A stretch of DNA of 64,000 nt from HyVt-477 sp965224605. GTDB lineage: Bacteria > Pseudomonadota > Gammaproteobacteria > Thiotrichales > Thiotrichaceae. The stretch lies in assembly GCA_965224605.1 (NCBI GenBank), contig CBDCZP010000002.1, positions 62,001 to 126,000 on the forward strand, in the 5' to 3' direction. Position 1 is the first letter of the stretch, and the number at the start of each line of letters is the position of its first letter. The translations under genes were made by a program, and so were the position numbers. Under the pieces are notes generated by a model that saw only the letters and a list, made by a program, of their open reading frames with translations, was not told the DNA's origin and ran no database searches. Below are positions 50,735 to 58,966 of this stretch, one piece after another.

Positions 50735-51769
50735 TCACCATTTTAAGGACAGACTTACAGCAAATGTCTCAGAATCAAACCCAACCGCCTCCTGGGTTTG
50801 AGAGCCCGCATATTTAACATTGATTCCCGAATATCGATTGATTGGGTAAGAAAAATTGAGCGCCCAGGCTAGATTCTGTTTTTTGTCACCCTTATCCACA
50901 CCGTCCACTTTCTTTTCTCCTCCATAGTCATAACTAAGCCCTGCACCTACCCGCAGCCCTGGGCGAAAGGTGTAATTGAGATGGCTGTGGATAATGTATA
51001 ACGGGTCTTGCTCAAGTGTCTTGCCATTAAAATATTCATCATTGTCAGTGTGAAAGGCAATTTCACTTGTTGCCTCCGTAGTCCATTTCCCACGGGTATG
51101 AGCAATGCCTAATTGAGGTCGGAAAGTAAACCGGTTTTTACCCAAATTAATGAGTTTATCCTCCATGTATTCACCCGTTGGTAAACTCACGGCAAGACCC
51201 ATTCCGACAATCGTTTCAGTCTCCACCTTAGAGCGATAGGCCATATATTCTTTACCTCTAAGAGGCGGTGAACCGTAGAGGTTAATGGCAAAACGCACCT
51301 TTGCGTCTGAAAAACCACTCCTTGAAACTGACTTGCGAACACCGTTGATTAAGCCTGTCCACTGGCCATCCTTGTAAGCTTGGTTTACATCTATTCGAGC
51401 CGTTTTATTAAACAACTCAAAAGCACGGGTATACTTGCCAGCCCAAGTATCTAGTTTCATTTCTACATCTTCTAGTCGAAACGTAGGATCAACAAAAATG
51501 TCTGCCTCGGTGTAGGCGTATCCTATACCACCAAAATTAACACCTAATGGTAGATGACTCCATTTTCGGGATTCCTGTTCAAGCGCAGAGCACGGAAGTA
51601 CCAGTGCGAAATAAAACAAGAACACGCCTTTCATGATGCCTAGCAATCTGCTTTTAAGAGGGATTTGGATTGTTTCGACTTGCTTTGTTTGTGCTTTTAT
51701 ATTGTGAATGTCGCGGTTACAAATGTTGTATTCAATATTTCCTGATTTGTTTTGACTGAACGTTTCCAT
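50735..51769 (-). CDS. Outer-membrane transporter-like barrel (phenol MetA-pathway family)
   Basis: About 344 residues. The C-terminal 260 are barrel-like (VKYAGSQTQEAVGFDSETFAVSLSLKW, in parts) and include GMGLAVSLPTGEYMEDKLINLGKNRFTFRPQLG, the signature of the PF13557 family of outer-membrane proteins. It is odd that a polar N-terminal stretch of about 45 residues precedes the hydrophobic export segment (MKGVFLFYFALVLPCSA). AGGAG favours the upstream ATG at 51769, but an internal start at 51634 would give a normal signal peptide. Confidence 0.78.
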   Translation of the reverse strand: METFSQNKSGNIEYNICNRDIHNIKAQTKQVETIQIPLKSRLLGIMKGVFLFYFALVLPCSALEQESRKWSHLPLGVNFGGIGYAYTEADIFVDPTFRLEDVEMKLDTWAGKYTRAFELFNKTARIDVNQAYKDGQWTGLINGVRKSVSRSGFSDAKVRFAINLYGSPPLRGKEYMAYRSKVETETIVGMGLAVSLPTGEYMEDKLINLGKNRFTFRPQLGIAHTRGKWTTEATSEIAFHTDNDEYFNGKTLEQDPLYIIHSHLNYTFRPGLRVGAGLSYDYGGEKKVDGVDKGDKKQNLAWALNFSYPINRYSGINVKYAGSQTQEAVGFDSETFAVSLSLKW

Positions 51770-51880
51770 GTTCATTTCTCCTTTCCTTTTGTTTAACTTC
51801 TTCCTTGTCGCCTAGCTCCATAATGATGCGCACGCTTCGCTTTGCACATCCTACACTTAGTATTGAACGGCACTGCTCAA

Positions 51881-52693
51881 CTAAATTCTATTAATAACTA
51901 TCTCCACGATTTTTGCATTTTGGGGGATTTTTTCGATATCCACTTCATAGGTAAAATATCCAACATTTAAGCGATACGATATGGAGTTGTAAAAAGCATA
52001 GGTTCTACCCTCAATTTCGGATCCGTGGACTCCTACTTCAGGTAATTGCTTCCGTAACTCTGCAAAGGTACTACCGACTTTAATGCCTTCTGCCGTTTTT
52101 GCCATTTGGGTTTCTACGGTAATATCACCCACTAAGTTTTTGTTATTAGGATCAGCTAAGAAATAACCTGCTGGTTTATTATTGAAGTCTTTTATCCGAT
52201 ATATTTCGAAATTTCCTTCGCCTGTTTTCAATAATTCCTTTTGAGTATAGGCACTATGCGTTGCGATACTATCGCCAACGCTGATTCCCCTAAATGCAGT
52301 TTCTGAAATTACTAGTTCTGTGCGTGAACTTTCCACCTGAATAATCTGTTCTACTTTGAGGTATTTTTCATCACCTAACGTTGAAGCTATTCCCTTTACG
52401 GTGACTCGATCCCCAGTCTTAAATTGGGCATAATTTTCTGGCCCACCAAGATTTACTATACTAACCAATGCTGAATAAGTGTCGCTGTTTTTCGTCTTTA
52501 TAAGACTGACATAGCCATCTTTACCATAGATAATCGTTTCAACAATACCTGAAATAGTCGTGCTTTCGACAGATTTAACCGATTGGTTTGATTTTTTATT
52601 TTCACTTTGTGAACAGCCAGACAGGCTTTGAATGGAAATGAAAAAAATAACGATGAATTGAGTAACAATGATAAATTGAATTAGGTATTTCAT
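51881..52693 (-). CDS. Two-domain lipoprotein, OB-like plus DUF1131-like
   Basis: 270 residues from the ATG at 52693, which has AAGGA upstream; a TTG at 52711 would add six. Lipobox SLSGC-S. Domain 1 (about 40-125) has TTISGIVETIIYGKDGYVSL and FKTGDRVTVKGIASTLGDEKYLKVEQI, an OB-fold-like strand pattern. Domain 2 (about 130-270) has GIKVGSTFAELRKQLPEVG, YAFYNSISYRLNVGYFTYEV and a terminal hydrophobic strand. That resembles the DUF1131 (YfeY) lipoprotein layout, though its cysteines are missing. Divergent from the broken hybrid kinase, perhaps its former target. Confidence 0.65.
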   Translation of the reverse strand: MKYLIQFIIVTQFIVIFFISIQSLSGCSQSENKKSNQSVKSVESTTISGIVETIIYGKDGYVSLIKTKNSDTYSALVSIVNLGGPENYAQFKTGDRVTVKGIASTLGDEKYLKVEQIIQVESSRTELVISETAFRGISVGDSIATHSAYTQKELLKTGEGNFEIYRIKDFNNKPAGYFLADPNNKNLVGDITVETQMAKTAEGIKVGSTFAELRKQLPEVGVHGSEIEGRTYAFYNSISYRLNVGYFTYEVDIEKIPQNAKIVEIVINRI

Positions 52694-52711
52694 AAGTTCC
52701 TTCTTATTCAA

Positions 52712-53034
52712 TGCTGGCTATGTCCGTGTCTGGTTCACATTATTAATTAATAATAGAATTATGATGCACTATAGTGTTTGGAAAATAGAATAATCGTGCC
52801 AATAATCAGGATAAATCAGCCATATTGGGGTTTCACCAACCCTATCCCCTCATGTTATTAAATAACCTGTTGCAGGTTACGAAGAGAAACAACGCATATG
52901 TTGATCTCTTTCATTTCAGAGGTTAATTGAGGAAAGTGTGAATACTTAGTCTGGTTTTGATAATATGCAGTACGAGCAAGCCCTTATGCTCGGCATCACT
53001 TAAAACCCAGATTCCTCAATTAAGGAGTTTAACA
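52712..53034. promoter_or_regulatory. Divergent promoter region lipoprotein / hybrid kinase
   Basis: About 320 bp without a gene. AAGGAG at 53022-53027 serves an ATG at 53035 that opens a six-codon frame (MSFDHE) overlapping the kinase start at 53048. No clear operator is recognised. Confidence 0.5.
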
Positions 53035-53047
53035 ATGAGTTTCGATC

Positions 53048-53422
53048 ATGAATGAAGCCGGTTTATTGCTCTATGCTGCCAGTTTTGTAGCAGCAGTTAC
53101 TTTAGCTATCAACAGTTTTAAGAACCGTTATTTACCGATTGCCCGTCCTTTAAGTGGTTTAGCTTTCATATTAGCTATATTTTGTTTAATCAACTTTCAA
53201 GAGATTATAAACTTTGAAAAAAGCCAGTGGCTAGCGCAGTTTATTGTAGATTTTCGATTTTTATTAATGTCTTTGACATTTCCCTTATGGTTTTGGTTAA
53301 TTTCTGAATACCACCTAGAAAGGAAAATTCAACCGCTCGATTTACGAGTGCTGATTTTTTTAATACACCCCCTGGTAATATTCCTGTTACTCCTCTCAGA
53401 TGTCATTTCGAATGGTTTTTAA
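53048..53422 (+). pseudogene. Fragment 1: N-terminal membrane segment of the hybrid kinase
   Basis: 124 codons with four hydrophobic helices (LLLYAASFVAAVTLAI, LSGLAFILAIFCLI, FLLMSLTFPLWFWLI, VLIFLIHPLVIFLLLL). It matches the start of a seven-helix sensor (HisKA_7TM-like). It ends at TAA just after GGT-TTT where the frame shifts; the sequence continues sensibly in the next frame as LNQQSATALIQPDQ. Confidence 0.82.
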
Positions 53423-53424
53423 AC

Positions 53425-55419
53425 CAGCAATCTGCAACCGCATTAATCCAGCCCGATCAAAGAATAGGCGGATATAATAGTCTTCGTACGATATACGGAT
53501 TGATAGTAACCACATTGATCACCACTATTACTCCGTACCTGATGATAAGAAAGCAACACACTTCTCTTTGGGGAGTTATGCAAGTGCTAGTTTATACGTG
53601 GATGCCTTATGTTTTATTTGCGATGTATCATTTTGGGATCATCCATATTCGCTTAGCCGCGCCTGCTTACGTGCTGTTTTTATTTTGGATAAGCCGTCAA
53701 TATCGGATGTTAGATGTGATGCCAATTGCGTTGAAAAACATTCTCGACAAGGTGAACTCTGGAATGCTGGTGAGTGATCCTAACTCAAAGTTATTATATG
53801 CGAATGAATATGCTAATAACCTGCTTGGATTAAAATTATCTCCACATATTCTGCAACTACGGGAGCTAAGCATTGCTGATTTATTCAAGAATAAATTTGA
53901 TTTCAGCAGCCCCAGGAAACAAGAAGTTCAACTTGAAATAGAGGACCGAAATCAAGTGGGGAAGAAACGCTACCTTGATGCCATTTCGCAACCGATTTTC
54001 AACCCCAAATCGGCAAAACATATCGGAGCTACAATCGCGTTGCATGATGTAACTGAACGAAAACACGCAGAGATGGAGCTGCAAAAGTTAGATCGTCAAA
54101 AATCTGATTTTTTTGCCGGGATTTCACATGAATTCCGTACCCCGCTGACATTGAGTCTAGGCAATCTTGATGATGTACTGGATGATGTCGACAACATCAG
54201 TCCTCATGAATTGAAAGCTTCTTTGACTCACGTTAAAAATAATAATAAGCGCTTGCTCAATCTGGTTAATCAACTGTTAGAGCTGTCTCAATTAGACGCA
54301 GGGTCTTTGCAAATTCAACCCACTCTGTTGCGTCTGGATTTTTATCTACCTTCTATTGTTGCCAATTTCGAATTACAGGCAAGTAAGCAAAACAGCCATA
54401 TCCATATAGCCTTTGATGATCAAATGGCACAACATCCAGAACTGTATTTTGATGTTCAAGCCTTTGACAAAGTTATACTTAATTTAGTGTCTAATGCCCT
54501 AAAAAGTATGCCGAGCGGCGGTGATGTGTATATTCATGTCAGTTCTGCTGATGATCAATACCTACAGCTTACCGTGCGTGATACCGGTTGTGGTATTCCA
54601 GCAGAGGCTTTATCTAAAGTGTTTGAGATGTTCTATTCCCACCAAAATGATAACGCTGCCTGGCCACAAGGCGCGGGTGTTGGTTTGTCACTGGTGAAAC
54701 AGTTACTAAAGCAGCATGGTGCAGAGATTGATGTCTCTAGTATCGAAGGACAAGGTACAACCTTTACACTTAGCTTGCGCAGGGGCTATGCGCACTTTTC
54801 TGAAGCAATGACTGTACAACATCAAGAGCATGTAGAGAAAAATACACTCATCCGTAGCGACGACACCTTGACTCGCCTTGAAGATGAGGTCGAACCTGTT
54901 GCTACTGATAACACATCTGTTTTAAGCGGATTAAAAAAGATCAATCAGTCTGAAGTCTCAGAAAAACTGGTATTGCTCGTTGAAGACAATGCCGAAATGC
55001 GGGCTTATATCCGCAAACACTTAACCATAAACTTTCGTTTACTGGAAGCAGCGGATGGCGAAGAAGGCTTGGCACTTGCCCGACAAACCATGCCGGATTT
55101 AGTCTTATCAGACGTGATGATGCCGAAAATGAACGGTTATGAGTTATGCAAACAGCTAAAGTCAGACCTGCAAACCAGCCATATTCCGGTTTTGTTACTG
55201 ACTGCTAAATCAAGCCAGACTGAGAAACTGGAGGGCTTGGAATTGGGTGCGGATGATTACCTTAGTAAACCCTTCGATCTAAAAGAACTGACGTTGAGAA
55301 TGAGCAACCTTATTTCCTCTAGGCGTACTATCAAGGAATTCTATCAAAGCAATGGTCTACAAAAAGTTATAGATAATCCTGCAATACCCAAACGTGAAGC
55401 GGACCCTTGTATGGGTTGA
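53425..55419 (+). pseudogene. Fragment 2: rest of 7TM, PAS, kinase and receiver
   Basis: Open from 53425; a TTG start at 53500 is possible. It has the remaining membrane helices, a PAS segment (SGMLVSDPNSKLLYANEYANNLLGL), HisKA with His in SHEFRTPL, HATPase and receiver. All catalytic residues are intact, so a frame-restored or internally started product could still signal. It ends with PCMG, four codons read from the inserted IS fragment. Confidence 0.85.
55362..55402 (+). repeat. 41-bp direct repeat, left copy
   Basis: Identical to 55955-55995. It encodes KVIDNPAIPKREA, the linker between receiver and HTH domain of the kinase. The two copies flank the IS fragment exactly. Confidence 0.97.
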
Positions 55420-55954
55420 TACAAATGGATGATGCCTACTACGGTGGCGAACAACGTGGAGGGAAGCGTGGCCGTGGTGCTGCTAATAAGGTTCCCTTTG
55501 TTGCAGCGGTTGCTTGTAATGAACAAGGTCATCCCATGAAAATGCGTATGAGTGCACTAAAAGGATTCACACTTAAAGAAATCACTCGGTGGAGTAAAAA
55601 ACATCTAGTTTCCAGCAGTTCAGTTATTTCAGATGGTCTTGCTTGCTTTTCAGCCGTTAGTAAAGCGGGCTGCCAACATGACTCCATTGTGACAGGTGGT
55701 GGTCCTTCAAGTGTTCAAAAAGAGGAATTCCTATGGGTCAACACCATGATTGGTAATGTTAAAAATGCTATTACTGGAACATATCACTCTGTCAGCATCA
55801 GCCACCTTCCTCGTTATCTAGCTGAGTTTTGCTACCGTTTCAACCGCCGGTTTGATCTTCGTCAGATGATTCCTCGATTCATGTCCGTAGCGGCTAGAAC
55901 TCCTCCTATGCCTATGCGACTCCTAAAGTTGGCTGAGGATTGTGGGTAATCAGG
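55403..55954 (+). mobile_element. Truncated IS1595-type insertion sequence
   Basis: 552 bp. The right end reads GTGGGTAATCAGG and matches the MITE-like family ends. The left end is missing, and the sequence starts inside the transposase gene. Its open frame (55407-55949) covers the C-terminal ~180 residues of the transposase. The usual left terminal repeat and the zinc-ribbon N-terminus are absent, so it cannot move by itself. Confidence 0.88.
55407..55949 (+). pseudogene. IS1595-family transposase, C-terminal fragment
   Basis: The fragment keeps MDDAYYGGEQRGGKRGRG (first catalytic Asp with the YGG motif), VISDGLACFSAV (second Asp) and LWVNTMIGNVKNAITGTYHS (third catalytic region) with the LAEFCYRFNRR end. 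This matches the ISXO2-like DDE fold of IS1595 elements. The missing front would hold the zinc ribbon and helix-turn-helix. No complete copy is in the window. Confidence 0.87.
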
Positions 55955-56318
55955 AAAAGTTATAGATAATCCTGCAATACCCAAACGTGAAGCGGCTTTT
56001 TTGGATAGCTTGCAGAAATATGTACGGGAAAATATCAGCGATGCTGATATAAAAGTTTCGGATTTGGCGCAAGCCGTGTTTATGAGTGAACGAAGTTTAA
56101 GCCGAAAGCTGAAAGTTTTAACCGGTGATACACCCAAGAAAATGTTATTAATTATTCGCCTAGATTATGCCAAAGATTTGCTCCACAGCACAGATGATTC
56201 AATTACGCATTTAAGTTACCGTGCAGGTTTTGCAGATGCTTCGCATTTCACCAGAAGCTTCAAAGCACATTGTTCGATGACGCCTACTGAGTTTAGAAAA
56301 ATGAGAATGTCCGGATAA
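55950..56318 (+). pseudogene. Fragment 3: AraC-type DNA-binding domain of the hybrid kinase
   Basis: About 120 codons with two helix-turn-helix motifs: VSDLAQAVFMSERSLSRKLKVLTG and ITHLSYRAGFADASHFTRSFKAHCSMTPTEFRK (in parts). The frame runs in from the second 41-bp repeat copy. An internal TTG at 56001 could start it, but no ribosome-binding site is evident. Confidence 0.82.
55955..55995 (+). repeat. 41-bp direct repeat, right copy
   Basis: Identical to 55362-55402. Its first eight bases (AAAAGTTA) follow the IS right end directly, as an IS1595-type 8-bp target duplication would. Confidence 0.97.
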
Positions 56319-56392
56319 CTTTCAGCGGGTAACGGTAACCTTCTGGAAGCGATGCTTTAGATAGCCTAAGATGTTGATTTCAAGTGCCGTAT

Positions 56393-56548
56393 GGCGAGCC
56401 TGATGAGACTGTGCAAGTATTAAGAAAAATCTCATTTGTAGGGTGTGCCGAGGTACGAGGCGCACCGTAAGTTATTGATTCATGGTGCGCCTCCTTCGTC
56501 GGCACACCCTACAAAGGAATACTTGCACAGTCTCTGAAGGCTCACTTC
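56393..56548. repeat. Nested palindromic element, copy B
   Basis: The same outer half-sites (GGCGAGCCTGA, CTGAAGGCTCACTTCC) and arms (GAGACTGTGCAAGTATT, AATACTTGCACAGTCTC) as copy A. The inner hairpin is reversed: here GCCGAGGTACGAGGCGCACC comes first and GGTGCGCCTCCTTCG second. The arms are perfectly paired in this copy. It lies just past the nadC stop and may end its transcript. Confidence 0.88.
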
Positions 56549-56554
56549 CAGAAA

Positions 56555-57385
56555 CTAGCTATCAAACCGCATCGATAAATCAACCGCTTTAATATCCTTG
56601 GTGATCTCGCCTATAGAAATAGCATCAATACCTGTTTCAGCGATAGCTCTTACTGTATCCAGTCTCACACCACCTGAGGCTTCCAGCTCAATCTTTCCAG
56701 CATTTATATTTACCGCTTCTTGCATACCTTCGAGTGTGAAGTTGTCCAGCATAATAATATCTGCACCTGCGGCACTTGCTTCTAGAAACTCTGCGATATT
56801 TTCGGTTTCAACTTCTACCTTCAGATCAGGATGCAACAATTTGGCCTGTTCCACCGCTAATGAAATAGAACCCGTTGCCATAATATGATTTTCTTTGATC
56901 AACACACGATCATAAAGCCCAATACGATGATTACTACCACCGCCACAAAGTACCGCGTATTTTTGAGCTTGTCTAAGACCAGGGATCGTTTTTCGAGTGT
57001 CTAGAATCTTTGCTTTTGTGCCTTCTACTGCCTTTACATAGGTATGAGTAATGGTTGCTGTTGCAGATAACAACTGTAAAAAATTCAGCCCCACTCGTTC
57101 ACCACTTAGCAAAGACCGGGAAGCACCTTGTATGCGACATAAGATAGCATTCTGTTCTATCAAGTCACCGTCTTTAAAATACCATTGCACAATGACAGAG
57201 TTATCAATCTGTCGAAAGGCTTCATCCAGCCAGGCTGTTCCTGAGAGCACGGCATTATCACGGCAGATAATCGTAGCCTTGGAGACTTCATCAAGAGGGA
57301 TAAGGTCTGCGGTTACATCGCCGTCGCCGATATCTTCTTGTAACGCAGTTTGTATTGATTGGGGAATATTGTTCGGTAGTTTCAT
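56555..57385 (-). CDS. nadC: Nicotinate-nucleotide pyrophosphorylase (carboxylating)
   Basis: Makes nicotinate mononucleotide from quinolinate and PRPP in NAD synthesis. EDIGDGDVTADLIP at the front, LLSGERVGLNFLQLLSATATIT, ILDTRKTIPGLRQAQKYAVLCGGGSNHRIGLYDRVLIKENHI (in parts), VEVETENIAEFLEA and LEASGGVRLDTVRAIAETGIDAISIGEIT are diagnostic. Length 276 is normal. It follows sqr on the same strand, separated by that gene's terminator. Confidence 0.97.
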   Translation of the reverse strand: MKLPNNIPQSIQTALQEDIGDGDVTADLIPLDEVSKATIICRDNAVLSGTAWLDEAFRQIDNSVIVQWYFKDGDLIEQNAILCRIQGASRSLLSGERVGLNFLQLLSATATITHTYVKAVEGTKAKILDTRKTIPGLRQAQKYAVLCGGGSNHRIGLYDRVLIKENHIMATGSISLAVEQAKLLHPDLKVEVETENIAEFLEASAAGADIIMLDNFTLEGMQEAVNINAGKIELEASGGVRLDTVRAIAETGIDAISIGEITKDIKAVDLSMRFDS

Positions 57386-57433
57386 TCTTGTTGTTTCTAA
57401 TTTATTCAGGTGCGAGAATTAGTTTCACATAAA

Positions 57434-57469
57434 AAAAGGGAGTAACTCATGAATGAGTTACTCCCTTTT
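57434..57469 (-). terminator. Terminator after sqr
   Basis: AAAAGGGAGTAACTCAT pairs perfectly with ATGAGTTACTCCCTTTT around two bases, followed on the minus strand by a T-run. It lies 22 bp past the sqr stop. Confidence 0.94.
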
Positions 57470-57490
57470 AGTATAGATGATAAGACTGAA

Positions 57491-58765
57491 TTAGTCTTTC
57501 AAACGGGTTATCCCCATCATCTTCAACATAGTCTTTTCATAGAAAGGTTCAGGTGATCCTTTTTTCATTTTACGAATAAAGTACTTCTCGAATGCAATCT
57601 TGGCAAGGTGAACCCATTTGCCTTTCTTGAACCAGGCCACATTTCTAGGTGGAATCTGCGGAATAGCCACAAATGCCGCACCCGTGTCACCCATGTCTGC
57701 CAAGCATACAGCAGCCCAAGTGCCCTGAGCAGTAGGTTCATTGCCTTCCAGTTCTGCTTGAATGTTATGAACACAGGCCGTTACCATTGACTCAATCATA
57801 TAACCCGTCTTTGGCGCACCCGTAGGAACAGGAGTAGCTTCAACAGGAGGAATAGCGATACACACACCTGCTGCATAGATATTGGGGTATTTAGGATTAC
57901 GCTGATGATCATCAATCAAGACAAAACCACGTGGATTACATAAACCTTCAACCGCTACAACCGTATCAACACCAAAGAACGCAGGTAGCATCATGGCTAG
58001 GTCAAATTCAACTTCATGCTGTTTAACCACATCTCCGCCTTCAGCCATCTCATCAACGAAGACTTTGCCTTCTTCAAACTTGGTAGTCTTTGCATTGGTA
58101 ATCCACTGGATGTGGTGACTACGCAATTCAGACTCAAGCATGCCTTTGGAATCACCTACACCTGCGAGTCCCAAGTGACCGATATAAGGCTCTGATGTAA
58201 TGAATTTAATATGGAATTTATCACGGATTTTACGTTTACGCATATCCGTATCAACAATAAATGCGAACTCGTAAGCAGGACCGAAACAACTGGCGAAAGG
58301 AGCCGCTCCTATTACAAGGGTACCACTGCCTTTTTCAAGCAGTTTTTGATAGTCAGCGTAGAATGCCTCAGCATGATCAACAGAACAAATTGAATGAGAG
58401 TGATGATCTGGACCTGAACCTTCGAGCTCATCAAAATAAAGTTTTGGGCCTGTTGCGATTAGTAGATAATCATAGTCAACGGTATTTCCGTTAGAAAGTT
58501 CAAGCTTACTATTGTCCGCATCAATTTTGTCGCACCGAGCAGCAATAAAATCGATACCTTTTTTGTTTAAGTACTTTTCAATGGGAAAGGTAATATCACT
58601 ACGACTTCTCCAGCCTACCCCAACCCATGGGTTTGATGGTACGAACTGAAAATAGTCTTGTTCATTCACAACAGTAATCTGATGCGCTGTTCCCAATTCG
58701 TCTTGCAATTCATATGCGGCAGGCATGCCCCCAGTTCCGCAACCTAATACAACGATATGCGCCAT
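57491..58765 (-). CDS. sqr: Sulfide:quinone oxidoreductase
   Basis: A flavoprotein that oxidises sulfide to zero-valent sulfur or polysulfide and reduces quinone at the membrane. The 424-residue protein starts with VVLGCGTGGMPAAYEL (FAD fold) and has YDYLLIATGPKLYFDELEG and NIYAAGVCIAIPP. Cysteines at 127, 160 and 354 match, within two positions, the three catalytic cysteines (128, 160, 356) known for the Acidithiobacillus ferrooxidans enzyme. A C-terminal amphipathic stretch (KIAFEKYFIRKMKKG) suits membrane attachment. AGGAG precedes the start. It shows that the organism can use sulfide as an electron donor. Confidence 0.93.
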   Translation of the reverse strand: MAHIVVLGCGTGGMPAAYELQDELGTAHQITVVNEQDYFQFVPSNPWVGVGWRSRSDITFPIEKYLNKKGIDFIAARCDKIDADNSKLELSNGNTVDYDYLLIATGPKLYFDELEGSGPDHHSHSICSVDHAEAFYADYQKLLEKGSGTLVIGAAPFASCFGPAYEFAFIVDTDMRKRKIRDKFHIKFITSEPYIGHLGLAGVGDSKGMLESELRSHHIQWITNAKTTKFEEGKVFVDEMAEGGDVVKQHEVEFDLAMMLPAFFGVDTVVAVEGLCNPRGFVLIDDHQRNPKYPNIYAAGVCIAIPPVEATPVPTGAPKTGYMIESMVTACVHNIQAELEGNEPTAQGTWAAVCLADMGDTGAAFVAIPQIPPRNVAWFKKGKWVHLAKIAFEKYFIRKMKKGSPEPFYEKTMLKMMGITRLKD

Positions 58766-58966
58766 AATAACTCTCCTGTTTTATGGTAATAATGGTAATT
58801 ATTTATAATTTTTTTTAGTCGATAATGCCGATCTAACGTAGCGCATGGGATCATAAAACGATCAAATCGTCAATGTTAAGTAGAATATAATAATATTCGA
58901 TTCAAGCAGTGATAGCATCATGCGCTATGGTAAACTGCTCATACGTAAGCAACGAATAAGTACATC

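Larger units (their letters stand above)
53035..56318 (+). pseudogene. Hybrid two-component sensor/regulator, broken by frameshift and IS fragment
   Basis: Joining the pieces gives one protein: 7TM N-terminal region, PAS, HisKA (FFAGISHEFRTPLTLSLGNL), HATPase (NLVSNALKSMPSGG, GVGLSLVKQLLKQHG), receiver (LVLLVEDNAEMRAYI, Asp in LVLSDVMMPKMNG, SKPFDLKEL) and AraC-type HTH. Two lesions are visible. A one-base loss in the T-run at 53416-53420 shifts the frame. A 552-bp IS fragment flanked by 41-bp direct repeats separates receiver from HTH. A third problem is that the best ribosome-binding site leads to a six-codon frame. The broken protein could still give a truncated kinase. Confidence 0.88.

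Noticed and set aside
55407..55949. Functional transposase gene
   Set aside because: The frame lacks the N-terminal half, zinc ribbon and the IS left end, and has no start signal; it is a fragment.
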